From contig CAYTOA010000012.1 in the NCBI GenBank assembly GCA_964439265.1, positions 1 through 64,000 of the forward strand: a stretch of DNA of 64,000 nt. Direction: 5' to 3'. The notes beneath the pieces were generated by a model, which saw only the letters and a list, made by a program, of their open reading frames with translations, was not told where the DNA came from and ran no database searches. Positions within the stretch are counted from its first letter, which is position 1; the number at the start of each line of letters is the position of its first letter. Source of the DNA: JAGVPT01 sp964439265 (lineage in GTDB: Bacteria; Bacteroidota; Ignavibacteria; UBA10030; UBA8401). The position numbers and the translations under genes are program-made. This document shows positions 8,874 through 17,250 of the stretch, piece after piece.

Positions 8874-8950
8874 AGCTATCGGACACCTTGTCAATTTGTC
8901 TTGCGAAATGCTTATTAAATCGGATGCCTCCACAAAGGTGTCCGATAGCT
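8874..8950. repeat. Perfect 16-base inverted repeat around a 45-base loop
   Basis: AGCTATCGGACACCTT at 8874-8889 and AAGGTGTCCGATAGCT at 8935-8950 are exact reverse complements. It fills the gap between two convergent genes (stops at 8852 and 8959), so it could act as a bidirectional terminator, but there is no T-run. The arms share GTGTCC with the ends of the element at 6101-6343 and could be terminal repeats of a 77-base mobile relic. Confidence 0.6.
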
Positions 8951-8958
8951 ATTAGCTG

Positions 8959-10050
8959 TTACGCTGCTTTGCTCTTGGCAAAGACCTTCCGCATGTCATA
9001 TAATGTCCCGCGCTGCGCAGCATCAAACCCGGATTCGTGGATCAATTGAATACACTCAGCCGTGTTGGTCTTGTTGACGAAGTTGGCCGCAGCATGGACA
9101 TTCTCTTCGAGCAGCGTTCCGCCAAAATCATCAGCCCCGAAATGGAGCGCGATCTGCCCGGTCTTTTTTCCTTCTGAAAACCAGGACGCCTGGATGTGCG
9201 GGAAATTGTCAAGATAGATTCTGGAAAATGCGATCATCTGCAGGTAGCGCATCGGCGTCGCGTAATGCGGAATGATCTTTTCAAGCGGAGTGTTACCCGG
9301 TTTAAAACTCCATGGAACGAATGCTGTGAACCCCTGACGTTCGTCCTGCAATCGTCGAATGCTCTCGAGATGGGAGACAATATCTTCGTCGGTCTCGAGA
9401 TGGCCATACATCATCGTCGCCGTCGACTTGTATCCGATCTTGTGTGCTTCTCGCATCACTGCCAGCCAATCCTCCGACGTTCCCTTTTTGCTGCTAATCT
9501 TTTTCTTCACGCGGTCCGAAAGGATTTCAGCGCCGCCTCCCGGAATTGACCGAAGGCCGGCGTCCCACAATCGTTCTAAAACTTCCCGAAGTGTCAGCCC
9601 CGAAACCTGCTTCATTCCCAGAATTTCAGAAGTCGAATAGAAGTGAGGATAGATCTCCGGCACTTCGGCGACCGTGCGCCTGATCATCTCAAGATAGTAA
9701 TCAAAAGGCAGCGTAGGGTTGACTCCTCCTTGAAGCAATGCTGTCGTTACTCCTTTTGCTGCCGCCTCTTTGAAGTTCTGAATCATGTGATCGATGCTGT
9801 ACGTGTATTCGTCTTTTTCACCGGGGTGGCGGTAAAAGGCGCAGAAGATACAGTCGATAGTGCAGATGTTGGTGTAGTTCGGGTTCGTGTCGACAACAAA
9901 CGTGACCTGCGGCGCCGGATTCTTCTTGAAACGGATCTCGTTCGCGAGGTCGGCGAGGTCGAGCAGCTCTGCGTTTCGGAGGAGAAAAAGTCCTTCATCC
10001 TGGGTGATCCGTTCGCCGCTCCTTATCTTCGAATACAACTCAGCCTGCAT
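8959..10050 (-). CDS. mqnC: Cyclic dehypoxanthinyl futalosine synthase MqnC
   Basis: A 363-residue radical SAM enzyme that cyclises dehypoxanthinyl futalosine in the futalosine menaquinone pathway. The cluster-binding motif is C63-x3-C67-x2-C70 within NICTIDCIFCAFYR; the CAFYR ending is characteristic of MqnC as against the CDFA ending of MqnE. Further marks are LLQGGVNPTLPFDYY, GLRSIPGGGAEIL, TATMMYGH and HFGADDFGGTLLEENV. It is the last gene of the minus-strand mqn operon, 14 bases after the TIR-like gene. The enzyme needs a deaminated or deadenylated futalosine product as substrate, i.e. an N-glycosidase acting before it. Confidence 0.95.
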   Translation of the reverse strand: MQAELYSKIRSGERITQDEGLFLLRNAELLDLADLANEIRFKKNPAPQVTFVVDTNPNYTNICTIDCIFCAFYRHPGEKDEYTYSIDHMIQNFKEAAAKGVTTALLQGGVNPTLPFDYYLEMIRRTVAEVPEIYPHFYSTSEILGMKQVSGLTLREVLERLWDAGLRSIPGGGAEILSDRVKKKISSKKGTSEDWLAVMREAHKIGYKSTATMMYGHLETDEDIVSHLESIRRLQDERQGFTAFVPWSFKPGNTPLEKIIPHYATPMRYLQMIAFSRIYLDNFPHIQASWFSEGKKTGQIALHFGADDFGGTLLEENVHAAANFVNKTNTAECIQLIHESGFDAAQRGTLYDMRKVFAKSKAA

Positions 10051-10064
10051 TGATGCTTTCGCTC

Positions 10065-10853
10065 CTAAATTGAAACCGAATATCCTGCTGCTTTCAATTC
10101 CTTGACAAGACTGAAACTGATCTCTTCGAGTTTTACGATGATCTCTTTCCGCTGGACACCCGGGATGTTCTTGGGAACCGGGACGTCCTTCTGATAAATG
10201 CAGCAGACCTTGTTTGCTCCGATCTTTCCGACAAGATATCCAAGTTCGAACATTGCGCTGGGTATATCGTCCGCGCCGATCAGGTAAAAGGCGTAATGTG
10301 ACGCCGATTGTTTCTCAACATGAGCAAGGAGAGCGTCGCTGCCCCCTCCAGTGCGCTGATAGACAGAAGCTTCGATCCCGAGCTCCTTCAGCAATGAAGT
10401 CAGTTGCGCAAGCAAAGGATTGTTCGCGGCGGAGACCACGAGTGCGCGGTTTGTGGCGGGTGTTGTGGTTCTAGACACAACGGGTTTCGGCGCTTCAATT
10501 GGTTTCGGCTTCTCGAGTTCGATGACTGGCTTGACGACGGGAGCGGCTGCCGCTTGAGTTGGAGGAGCAGGAGCGGCTTCGGCTGTTTTCAATGCCTCTT
10601 TCAGCGCATCGTGGACTCTCTGTGCAGAGGTCTGGTAGAAATAGGCTCCGTTCTCATCGTTGGTCAACTGCGACCGCAGTGCCGTTCCTTTTTCTCCGCA
10701 CTTGCTCAACGCATCGAGGCAATTCTTCCGCCAGAGCAAATACTGGCTCTGCATCTTTGCGTTGTAACCGGAGAATTCGAGTCCCCCCTCGGGAACAAGC
10801 TTATCCCCCTGGTGAATGAGATCTTGCAGCCTGCTTGCGAGCGATGTGTCCAT
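10065..10853 (-). CDS. TIR-like predicted nucleotide-binding protein inside the mqn operon
   Basis: 262 residues in three parts: a helical N-terminal region (about 1-92), a Pro/Ala/Lys-rich linker (about 93-135) and a C-terminal alpha/beta domain (136-262). The last part has the pattern of the TIR-like predicted nucleotide-binding family: NRALVVSAANNP strand, ELGIEASVYQRTGGGSDALL, FYLIGADDIPSAMFELGY with E203 at the position of the catalytic glutamate of TIR NADases, VGKIGANKVCCIYQKDV, then ELKAAGYSV at the end. It is 21 bases after mqnE::mqnA and 14 before mqnC, so it is almost certainly co-expressed with them. TIR domains cleave N-glycosidic bonds in NAD, and this operon lacks the MqnB nucleosidase, so a pathway role is possible but unproven. 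It could instead be a defence-type effector or a regulatory protein. Confidence 0.7.
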   Translation of the reverse strand: MDTSLASRLQDLIHQGDKLVPEGGLEFSGYNAKMQSQYLLWRKNCLDALSKCGEKGTALRSQLTNDENGAYFYQTSAQRVHDALKEALKTAEAAPAPPTQAAAAPVVKPVIELEKPKPIEAPKPVVSRTTTPATNRALVVSAANNPLLAQLTSLLKELGIEASVYQRTGGGSDALLAHVEKQSASHYAFYLIGADDIPSAMFELGYLVGKIGANKVCCIYQKDVPVPKNIPGVQRKEIIVKLEEISFSLVKELKAAGYSVSI

Positions 10854-10874
10854 GACGATTCTTTGTTGAAATAA

Positions 10875-12740
10875 TCAAGGTTGAACGGTGACTTCGGCTT
10901 CCTGATAAAGCTTTCGAAAGACCTGCATTGCGATTCTCTCACGTTCGCCGAGCCGATAATTAAATCCCTCGAGGTACTCTTGCACTTCAGACGGCGTCAA
11001 TCCGATCTGCTTTCCATGAAGCGTCCCCACGCGGTCGAGTTTCGATTCGCTTTGTTCGAGCGACGACTCAAGCATCTGGGTTAATTCTCGTTTAGTATCT
11101 TCGGGCAATGATTTCTTGAGCGCCCACACTGCAAACACGAACGGGAGTTTTTGCCACTCATACCACTCTTTTGCGAGGTCGAAAACAAGTTCAAACCCCG
11201 GCAATCCGAATTTATTTCGGCGCAGCGCTTCGTCGCCGATGAGCAGAACAGCGTCAAATTCGCTGTGGTCGTTCACACCGGAATGCATTCTCACAAGCGA
11301 AGCCTGGACATGGTACTTCTTTTTCAGCAGGACCTGGAGAAGGCGGATCGAGGTCGCTGTGTCGTCGGTAATTCCGATCCGCTTGCCGTCGAGGTCTCCC
11401 CATCCCTCTTTTGAAAAAAGCATCACACTTTTGACCTGGTCTCTCGTCGCGATGCAGTAATTCATCAGGTCGAGATTTTCTTCCTGTGAAAGATAATTCA
11501 TCAGCGAGAAAATCCCCGCGTCGATCTGGTGCGTGATTGACAATTCACCCATCCGCCGAGGCACGACGGGGAAGATCTTGAAATGACGTTTTTCGAAATT
11601 GGCGTAAAAGGGGACGGAGTTAAGATATGGAATCTTCCCGATCACTTTCGACGAATGCAGTTTCAACGGATGATAGTAGACGTCGCGTTCGACCGGAATT
11701 TTCCCCGCATCGAGGATGATCTTGACGATCTGCTCCTTTGCGAGTTTCATCGGGCTCACAGCTCCCGCATCGTGTGCGATGTTTTCTCCGCCAACAGTGC
11801 CGTCCATGTCGTCGGCGCCGAAATTCAGTGCGACGGAGGCAACTTCCTCCGTCAGCATCACCCAATATGCCTTGATGTGCGGGAAGTTATCGAGCATGAG
11901 CCGAGAGACAGCGATTGTTTTCAGGTCGTCGATCGCGGACGTGAACTCGTTCTTCGGTTTGATGCCGGTAACGCCCGGTTGAAATGCGAGCGGAATAAAG
12001 GTGAGGAAGCCGCCTGTTTCATCCTGCGCCTCGCGCAGTCTTATCATGTGGAGCACGCGCTCTTCGTACGTCTCGATGTGTCCGTACAGCATCGTGGAAT
12101 TTGTCGGAATGCCGAGTCGATGCGCCGTCGTGTGCACTTCAAACCATGTCCTAGCGCCGATCTTCTGGTTGAACAAAAGTTTCCGCACCCGCTCGGAAAA
12201 GACCTCAGCGCCTCCTCCCGGCATGGTGCGAAGACCGGCGTCCTTCAATTGAAGGAGCACTTCCTCGATCGTCATCTTGAATTTCTTATGGAAGAAATCT
12301 ATTTCGACCGCGGTGAATGCTTTTATGTCGACGGCGGGGAAATTCTTCCTGATCTCCCTGATCATCTCTAGATAATATTTCCATTCCCAATCGGGATGCA
12401 ACCCTCCGGTAATGTGTACTTCCTGAATTTCCGGCGTCAGTTTCCCCACAATGTCTGCGATGGTCATTTCATAGGCATTGGACTGTCCCGCTTTTGTCGC
12501 AAAGTCACAGAACTTGCACGAGAGAACGCAAATATTTGTCGGCTCGATTTTCTGGTTCAGCACGTAGTATACCGCATCGCCGCTCTTTTGCTGTTGGACG
12601 GCATGCGCCATCTTTCCGATGGCAATGAGGTCGTTCGACTGGAAGATCGTAACGCCGTCGGCGAGCGAAAGCCGTTCACCGGACTGGATTTTATTCCAGA
12701 TCGGCACGAGCAGCGAATCTCTGAAATTTATGTTAAGCAC
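10875..12740 (-). CDS. mqnE/mqnA: Fusion of aminofutalosine synthase MqnE and chorismate dehydratase MqnA
   Basis: 621 residues holding two consecutive menaquinone enzymes. Residues 1-360 are MqnE, a radical SAM enzyme with C71-x3-C75-x2-C78 in CVLSCKFCDFA, EVHITGGLHPDWEWKYY, KAFTAVEIDFF and GLRTMPGGGAEVF. From about residue 364 the MqnA domain begins with KVIGKIPYLNSVPFY, then IDAGIFSLMNY, GITDDTATSIRLLQVLL, AVLLIGDEALR and YEWQKLPFVFAVWAL, all typical of chorismate dehydratase. MqnA makes 3-enolpyruvyl-benzoate from chorismate and MqnE joins it to SAM, so the fusion links producer and consumer, though in reverse domain order. 18 bases after ubiD in the same operon. Confidence 0.93.
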   Translation of the reverse strand: MLNINFRDSLLVPIWNKIQSGERLSLADGVTIFQSNDLIAIGKMAHAVQQQKSGDAVYYVLNQKIEPTNICVLSCKFCDFATKAGQSNAYEMTIADIVGKLTPEIQEVHITGGLHPDWEWKYYLEMIREIRKNFPAVDIKAFTAVEIDFFHKKFKMTIEEVLLQLKDAGLRTMPGGGAEVFSERVRKLLFNQKIGARTWFEVHTTAHRLGIPTNSTMLYGHIETYEERVLHMIRLREAQDETGGFLTFIPLAFQPGVTGIKPKNEFTSAIDDLKTIAVSRLMLDNFPHIKAYWVMLTEEVASVALNFGADDMDGTVGGENIAHDAGAVSPMKLAKEQIVKIILDAGKIPVERDVYYHPLKLHSSKVIGKIPYLNSVPFYANFEKRHFKIFPVVPRRMGELSITHQIDAGIFSLMNYLSQEENLDLMNYCIATRDQVKSVMLFSKEGWGDLDGKRIGITDDTATSIRLLQVLLKKKYHVQASLVRMHSGVNDHSEFDAVLLIGDEALRRNKFGLPGFELVFDLAKEWYEWQKLPFVFAVWALKKSLPEDTKRELTQMLESSLEQSESKLDRVGTLHGKQIGLTPSEVQEYLEGFNYRLGERERIAMQVFRKLYQEAEVTVQP

Positions 12741-12758
12741 AGGAGTATTGTTTGCTTA

Positions 12759-14531
12759 TTATTTCCAATAACTTTCCCAGCGGTCGTCGACGAGTTTGAC
12801 GATCTTTTCGTCCATAGCAAGTGGCTCGGGATAGCCGATCTTCCACGTGGCATCAATTCCCATGGTTCCTTTGTAAATAGGGGATATCCCGACAAGTTTT
12901 TGCTGAGTAAAATTGACGTCCCGTTCGCAGTCGAATCGCGTGAAGACACCCCAAATATAACTTTCCTGATCGTGAATATCCACATCTTCACTTACGGCGG
13001 CCACGAGTTTTATTCCGTCCAGCAAGGCCGATTTGAGCAGCCTTTTGACGACTGCGGCGCCGTCATCTTTCACTTTTACCAAAAGCAGTGCTTCCGCGAT
13101 GAGATTGGTCTCCACAATTCGCCTGTCATGGGCGGCTAATTGGTGAATAAACTGCTCGGTTTTCTTGGATACGTGCAGCGTTGACTTCGGCTTCTTTTTC
13201 TTTGTCGCATCCAGGATCATCTTGCTGCCAAGGTTCATCGTGTACGAAGTAAAGTCGAGCGTATCAAGCGGGACCTTCGGAAGCAGAATGAAATCGTAGT
13301 GCGGGTCGAACTCATCGCGGATAGCATGGAGCACTTCGCGGAAATTTCTCGGGTCGACGTCTTCCGAAACCGCGATCAAACATTTTGTCAGCGAAAGCTG
13401 CTGCGTCCCCATCAATCCGAGTGCCGTTTTCATCGCCTCCTTCTGGTATCGCTCTTCGATGGATACAACAAGGAGATTGTGAAACCCGGCTTCGTAATAC
13501 GCCCACATGCTGCTGATTTCGGAGTGGAGGAGCTTGGCGAGCGGTCCGAGAATTCTCTGAGTTGCATCTCCGAGGAACTTGTCTTCCATGGGCGGAATGC
13601 CGACAACTGCGGCAGGATATATAGGATCTTTTCTGTGTGTGACGGCGGTGATATGAAAGACGGGGAATTCGGCCGCCGCAGAATAATGTCCGAAGTGATC
13701 GCCGAACGGCCCTTCGCTCCGGCGTTCCTTCGGCGGTACATATCCTTCGAGGATAAATTCCGCATTTGCCGGAACGGTGATCGAGACCGACCGTCCTCCG
13801 ACAAGTTGTGTGCTTTTCTTACGGAGGAATCCGGCGAAGAGCGCTTCATCGATTCCTTCGGGCAGCGGAGCAATTGCCGCGAGGAGCATTGCAGGGTCGG
13901 TGCCGAGTGCCACGGCGAGTTCGAGCGGCTTATTTAATTTGTCGGCCTGGTAGTAATGGAACCCTCCGCCTTTTTGGATCTGCCAGTGCATGCCGGTCGT
14001 CCTCGCATCGAAGACCTGCATCCGGTACATGCCGATGTTGCGCTTGCCGTTCAGCGGGTCGTGTGTGAGTACCTGCGGCAATGTGATGAACCTTCCGCCG
14101 TCCTGCGGCCAGCATTGTATGATCGGCAGATCGTTGAGATTGGGGTTCTCGACGACCTCCTGAGAGGGAGCGATCATGATATCGCTCGTCCGCGACGCGA
14201 AAAATCTACGTACCATCCCCGGATGTTTCGTGAGCGTCCTCGCGGACGGCGGAAGCGCCTCCTCGAAGAAAGAAATGAGCTTCGTGCCGAGGGCGTCGGG
14301 CTGCTCGCCGAGTGCGAGCTCGATCCGCCGTTCACTCGCCAGCGTATTGATGACGAGGGGATATTTGGCGCCTTTTACTTTTTCGAAAAGGAGGGCGGGT
14401 CTCTTTTGTTTCAGCGCGCGGCTTGCGATCTCCGTAATTTCGAGGACCGGGTCCACCTCAAGGCTCACGCGGTGAAGCTCACCGTTCTTTTCGAGGTAGT
14501 TGACAAATTCGCGGAGGGCAGTAAAACGCAT
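12759..14531 (-). CDS. ubiD: UbiD family decarboxylase (menaquinone pathway)
   Basis: A 590-residue prenylated-FMN-dependent decarboxylase, longer than E. coli UbiD (about 500). Family marks include IASRALKQKRPALLFEKVKG, the NIGMYRMQVFD and GMHWQIQKGGGFHYY stretch (residues around 170-190), the PEGIDEALFAGFLR segment and EFILEGYVPP with GPFGDHFGHYS, which contains the catalytic acidic residues of the family. In the futalosine route a UbiD homologue removes the 6-carboxylate of the naphthoate after prenylation; its place between ubiX and mqnE supports that role. The ubiX gene that makes its cofactor ends 5 bases upstream. Confidence 0.92.
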   Translation of the reverse strand: MRFTALREFVNYLEKNGELHRVSLEVDPVLEITEIASRALKQKRPALLFEKVKGAKYPLVINTLASERRIELALGEQPDALGTKLISFFEEALPPSARTLTKHPGMVRRFFASRTSDIMIAPSQEVVENPNLNDLPIIQCWPQDGGRFITLPQVLTHDPLNGKRNIGMYRMQVFDARTTGMHWQIQKGGGFHYYQADKLNKPLELAVALGTDPAMLLAAIAPLPEGIDEALFAGFLRKKSTQLVGGRSVSITVPANAEFILEGYVPPKERRSEGPFGDHFGHYSAAAEFPVFHITAVTHRKDPIYPAAVVGIPPMEDKFLGDATQRILGPLAKLLHSEISSMWAYYEAGFHNLLVVSIEERYQKEAMKTALGLMGTQQLSLTKCLIAVSEDVDPRNFREVLHAIRDEFDPHYDFILLPKVPLDTLDFTSYTMNLGSKMILDATKKKKPKSTLHVSKKTEQFIHQLAAHDRRIVETNLIAEALLLVKVKDDGAAVVKRLLKSALLDGIKLVAAVSEDVDIHDQESYIWGVFTRFDCERDVNFTQQKLVGISPIYKGTMGIDATWKIGYPEPLAMDEKIVKLVDDRWESYWK

Positions 14532-14536
14532 ACGTC

Positions 14537-15088
14537 TTATTCCAGTTCTTCGCTTCTCCAGCCCTTTGTCGTTCGCTCCCCGATGACGCCGAGAAGTTTT
14601 TCGGTGAAGGCAGAAACGTATTCATCGACGGTTTTTGGAACGAAGTAGAGCGGAGAAGAAATGGGCATGATGACGGCGCCGTACTGAGAAAGCCGGGCGC
14701 ATTGTTCTAGCGAGACCGTGGAAAGAGGAGTCTCCCGGATGCAAAGAATAAGTTTGAAACGTTCCTTCATGGCAACCTGCGCTGCGCGCGTGATAAGGGT
14801 GTCGCCGATGCCCGACGCAATTTTCCCCAGCGTCGATGTCGAGCAGGGAAGGATGACGCACGCGTCGATATGGTTCGAACCGGATGCAATAGGGGCGGCG
14901 AGGTCATCATTGGAAAACTGGTGTTTGATGTACGGCAGCAATTCCTTTTCTGAAAGGCCGAGCTCGTCTTTCATCAGTGCCTTTCCCCATTTGCTGATGA
15001 CGAGGTATTTGTCCGCCTTCGACTGCTTCAAGAAATCCAAAGCATAGACAGCTCCCGACGAACCAGTAATTCCGAGGATCACTTTCAT
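14537..15088 (-). CDS. ubiX: Flavin prenyltransferase UbiX
   Basis: 183 residues. It prenylates FMN to make the cofactor of the adjacent UbiD decarboxylase. The N-terminus MKVILGITGSSGAVYALDFL contains the glycine-rich FMN-binding motif, followed by LVISKWGKALM, the conserved serine-rich ASGSNHIDACVILPCSTSTLGKIASG segment for substrate and flavin, and the LCIRETPLSTVSLEQC stretch with the RETPL motif. Length is normal. Overlaps the end of the ubiA gene by 4 bases. Confidence 0.95.
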   Translation of the reverse strand: MKVILGITGSSGAVYALDFLKQSKADKYLVISKWGKALMKDELGLSEKELLPYIKHQFSNDDLAAPIASGSNHIDACVILPCSTSTLGKIASGIGDTLITRAAQVAMKERFKLILCIRETPLSTVSLEQCARLSQYGAVIMPISSPLYFVPKTVDEYVSAFTEKLLGVIGERTTKGWRSEELE

Positions 15089-15918
15089 GGCAAAACACTT
15101 GGAAGGATGACCATCGCGAAGATGTTGAAGCCTAGCAGGATATTTATCTTAAAGAAAGCGAGTTCAACGTCGTCCGCTTTTTTCTGCTCAAGATAAAGGA
15201 GGAGTCCGCTCAGAAGGAGCGGGGGAATCGCAACGAAACCTTTCAATGAATGGAAAAATAGGACCACAAGGGCGATAAACGCCAGGATGTGCAGCCCGGC
15301 CGAGATCTGGAGCGCCCGCTCTTTTCCAAACCGGGATGGGAAGGAATAGAGGTTCGCGCTGCGGTCAAATGATTCGTCGAGTGTCGAATAGATGATGTCG
15401 AATCCGGTTCCCCAAAAAAGTACGAAGACGGGGAGAATTAGTCCGGTACCGATGTTGTCGAATGACCCGCTGATCGCGAACCAGCCTCCCAGCGGTGCCA
15501 TCGCCATGCCGAGGCCCACCCCGAAATGCGCGAGCGGAGTAAATCGCTTCAGATAAGGATAGACGATGAAGACAACGAGAGGAATTGGAGAGAGGCGGAA
15601 ACAAAAGTCTGAAATAAGTTTTGCAGCAGTCAGGTAAAGCATCAGCCCGGCTGCGAGCACCGTGCATACCTGCCAGAGTGTAAGTTTTCCGCTCGGTAAT
15701 TCACGGTTCGACGTCCGCGGATTTCTCTTGTCGATCTCGCGGTCGATGAGACGGTTGAGCGTCATCGCAACGGTGCGAGCGCCGACGGACGCCAGAAGCA
15801 CGAGAAGCAGGAGTTCGTTCGGCGGCTTTTCTTTTGAGGCGAGGAACACGCCGCTGTATATCATCGGCAGCGTGAAAAGCGTATGTTCAATTTTAATAAA
15901 GCTGAGGAGCCTTTTCAA
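15085..15918 (-). CDS. ubiA: UbiA family prenyltransferase (1,4-dihydroxy-6-naphthoate/hydroxybenzoate type)
   Basis: A 277-residue membrane prenyltransferase. The first aspartate-rich motif is NRLIDREIDKRNPRT (residues about 57-71), and the second is DIIYSTLDESFDRSANLYSFP (about 174-194, split here only by naming). Hydrophobic segments between them give the usual 7-9 helices. It heads the minus-strand mqn operon, so the likely aromatic acceptor is 1,4-dihydroxy-6-naphthoate (the role called MqnP), rather than 4-hydroxybenzoate. That substrate choice is inferred from context. Confidence 0.9.
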   Translation of the reverse strand: MKRLLSFIKIEHTLFTLPMIYSGVFLASKEKPPNELLLLVLLASVGARTVAMTLNRLIDREIDKRNPRTSNRELPSGKLTLWQVCTVLAAGLMLYLTAAKLISDFCFRLSPIPLVVFIVYPYLKRFTPLAHFGVGLGMAMAPLGGWFAISGSFDNIGTGLILPVFVLFWGTGFDIIYSTLDESFDRSANLYSFPSRFGKERALQISAGLHILAFIALVVLFFHSLKGFVAIPPLLLSGLLLYLEQKKADDVELAFFKINILLGFNIFAMVILPSVLP

Positions 15919-16221
15919 TCGGTTGCGGCAAGAATGAGAGATGTCCGGAAATTCAGCGCTGCTTCCACAAAGACGGCGCCGTCAAACAATATCAAATTTA
16001 CCCAAAAATAAGGAGCGAGTCAAGGAAGGCTTGACGGAGCGGATGACGGAGACGTTGACTAAAAAATATCCCTAGATTGAAATATTTGACGAAATGAACC
16101 GGGCAATTCTCCAGCCTCTGCCCGTGAAGTCATGGCTTCGCCTAGCTATCTGTTGTTTGGAAGTCCGAAGCAGTTTTTGTATATTTATATTCAACTTTTG
16201 CCGACGAAAACCTGAGTAATA
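15919..16221. other. Divergent intergenic region ahead of the mqn operon and the IDH gene
   Basis: About 300 bases between two genes pointing outwards, so promoters for both must lie here. I see stops in all frames and no recognised RNA or strong palindrome. A T-rich stretch near 16160-16205 may be the promoter zone of the isocitrate dehydrogenase gene. Confidence 0.4.
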
Positions 16222-17241
16222 ATGCACACTGTCACTCTTATCCCCGGCGACGGAATTGGCCCAAGCATAGCTGAGGCAGCCCAACGGGTCATCGAGGCGA
16301 GCGGCGTAGCCATACAATGGGAGATTGCCCATGCCGGGATTGCCGCCATCGAGAAGTACAAAGACCCGATTCCGGAGTCGACGATCCAATCGATCCAAAA
16401 GAACAAAGTCGCCTTGAAAGGGCCGCTGACAACGATGAGCGGCAAAGGCTTTCGAAGCGTGAACGTTGCACTGAGAAAAGAATTTGATCTTTTTATCAAC
16501 CTTCGCCCCGCGAAATCGTTCGAGGGAGTATCATCGCGGTATTCGAATGTCGATGTCGTCATGTTCAGGGAGAACATCGAGGAATTCTATTCCGGCATCG
16601 AACATTATATCGATGCACAAAAGAGCGCAGCAGAAACGATCGGCATCGTCACTCGGTTTGGTTCTGAAAGAATTGTCCATGCCGCATTCGATTACGCTAG
16701 AAAATACGGCAGAAAAAAAGTAACAATCGTACATAAAGCCAACATTATGAAATTCTCCGGCGGATTATTTCTTGAAGTGGCGCGCGAAGTTGCACGGAAG
16801 TTTCCGGAAATCGAGGCAGAGGACCGCATCGTCGACAACATGGCGATGCAGCTTGTTCTCAATCCGAATCAATTTGACGTGATCGTAACGACGAACCTCT
16901 TCGGTGATATTTTGTCCGACCTTTGCTCAGGTCTCGTCGGAGGGCTAGGGCTTGCACCTGGCGCGAATATAGGGTCCCACGCCGCGATCTTCGAAGCAGT
17001 ACACGGCAGCGCTCCGGATATTGCCGGAAAAAATCTTGCAAACCCGTGCGCAATTATTCTTGCCGGCTCGATGATGCTCGATTATTTGGGGGAAGAGGCG
17101 GCGGCATTGAAGATCCATAACGCTGTCGCGAAAATTCTCAAAGAGGGGAAATTCGTGACGAAAGACTTGAACCCACGTTCAACCACGGGAACGATCGAGA
17201 TGACGGATGCGATTATCAACACAATTCGTACAACATCCTAA
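16222..17241 (+). CDS. Isocitrate/isopropylmalate dehydrogenase family, probable NAD-dependent isocitrate dehydrogenase
   Basis: 339 residues, the length of the small homodimeric beta-decarboxylating dehydrogenases. TLIPGDGIGPSI starts the fold; KGPLTTMSGKGFRSVNVALR and DLFINLRPAKSF match isocitrate dehydrogenases (the SVNVALR pattern) better than isopropylmalate dehydrogenase. VMFRENIEEFYSG, the metal-binding NLFGDILSDLCSGLVGGLGLAPG and AVHGSAPDIAGK follow. It would convert isocitrate to 2-oxoglutarate. Coenzyme choice (NAD) is inferred from the family, and homoisocitrate or tartrate dehydrogenase remain possible. A small exported hydrolase gene follows 9 bases later. Confidence 0.88.
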   Translation: MHTVTLIPGDGIGPSIAEAAQRVIEASGVAIQWEIAHAGIAAIEKYKDPIPESTIQSIQKNKVALKGPLTTMSGKGFRSVNVALRKEFDLFINLRPAKSFEGVSSRYSNVDVVMFRENIEEFYSGIEHYIDAQKSAAETIGIVTRFGSERIVHAAFDYARKYGRKKVTIVHKANIMKFSGGLFLEVAREVARKFPEIEAEDRIVDNMAMQLVLNPNQFDVIVTTNLFGDILSDLCSGLVGGLGLAPGANIGSHAAIFEAVHGSAPDIAGKNLANPCAIILAGSMMLDYLGEEAAALKIHNAVAKILKEGKFVTKDLNPRSTTGTIEMTDAIINTIRTTS

Positions 17242-17250
17242 GAGACGTAA

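Noticed and set aside
8853..8958. Truncated ATPase domain after the six-helix protein
   Set aside because: The 106 bases after the stop hold only the inverted repeat; no Walker or LSGG remnant is visible in any frame.
11583..12371. 262-residue plus-strand reading inside mqnE::mqnA
   Set aside because: Antisense shadow of a confidently assigned fusion; no motif or ribosome-binding site.
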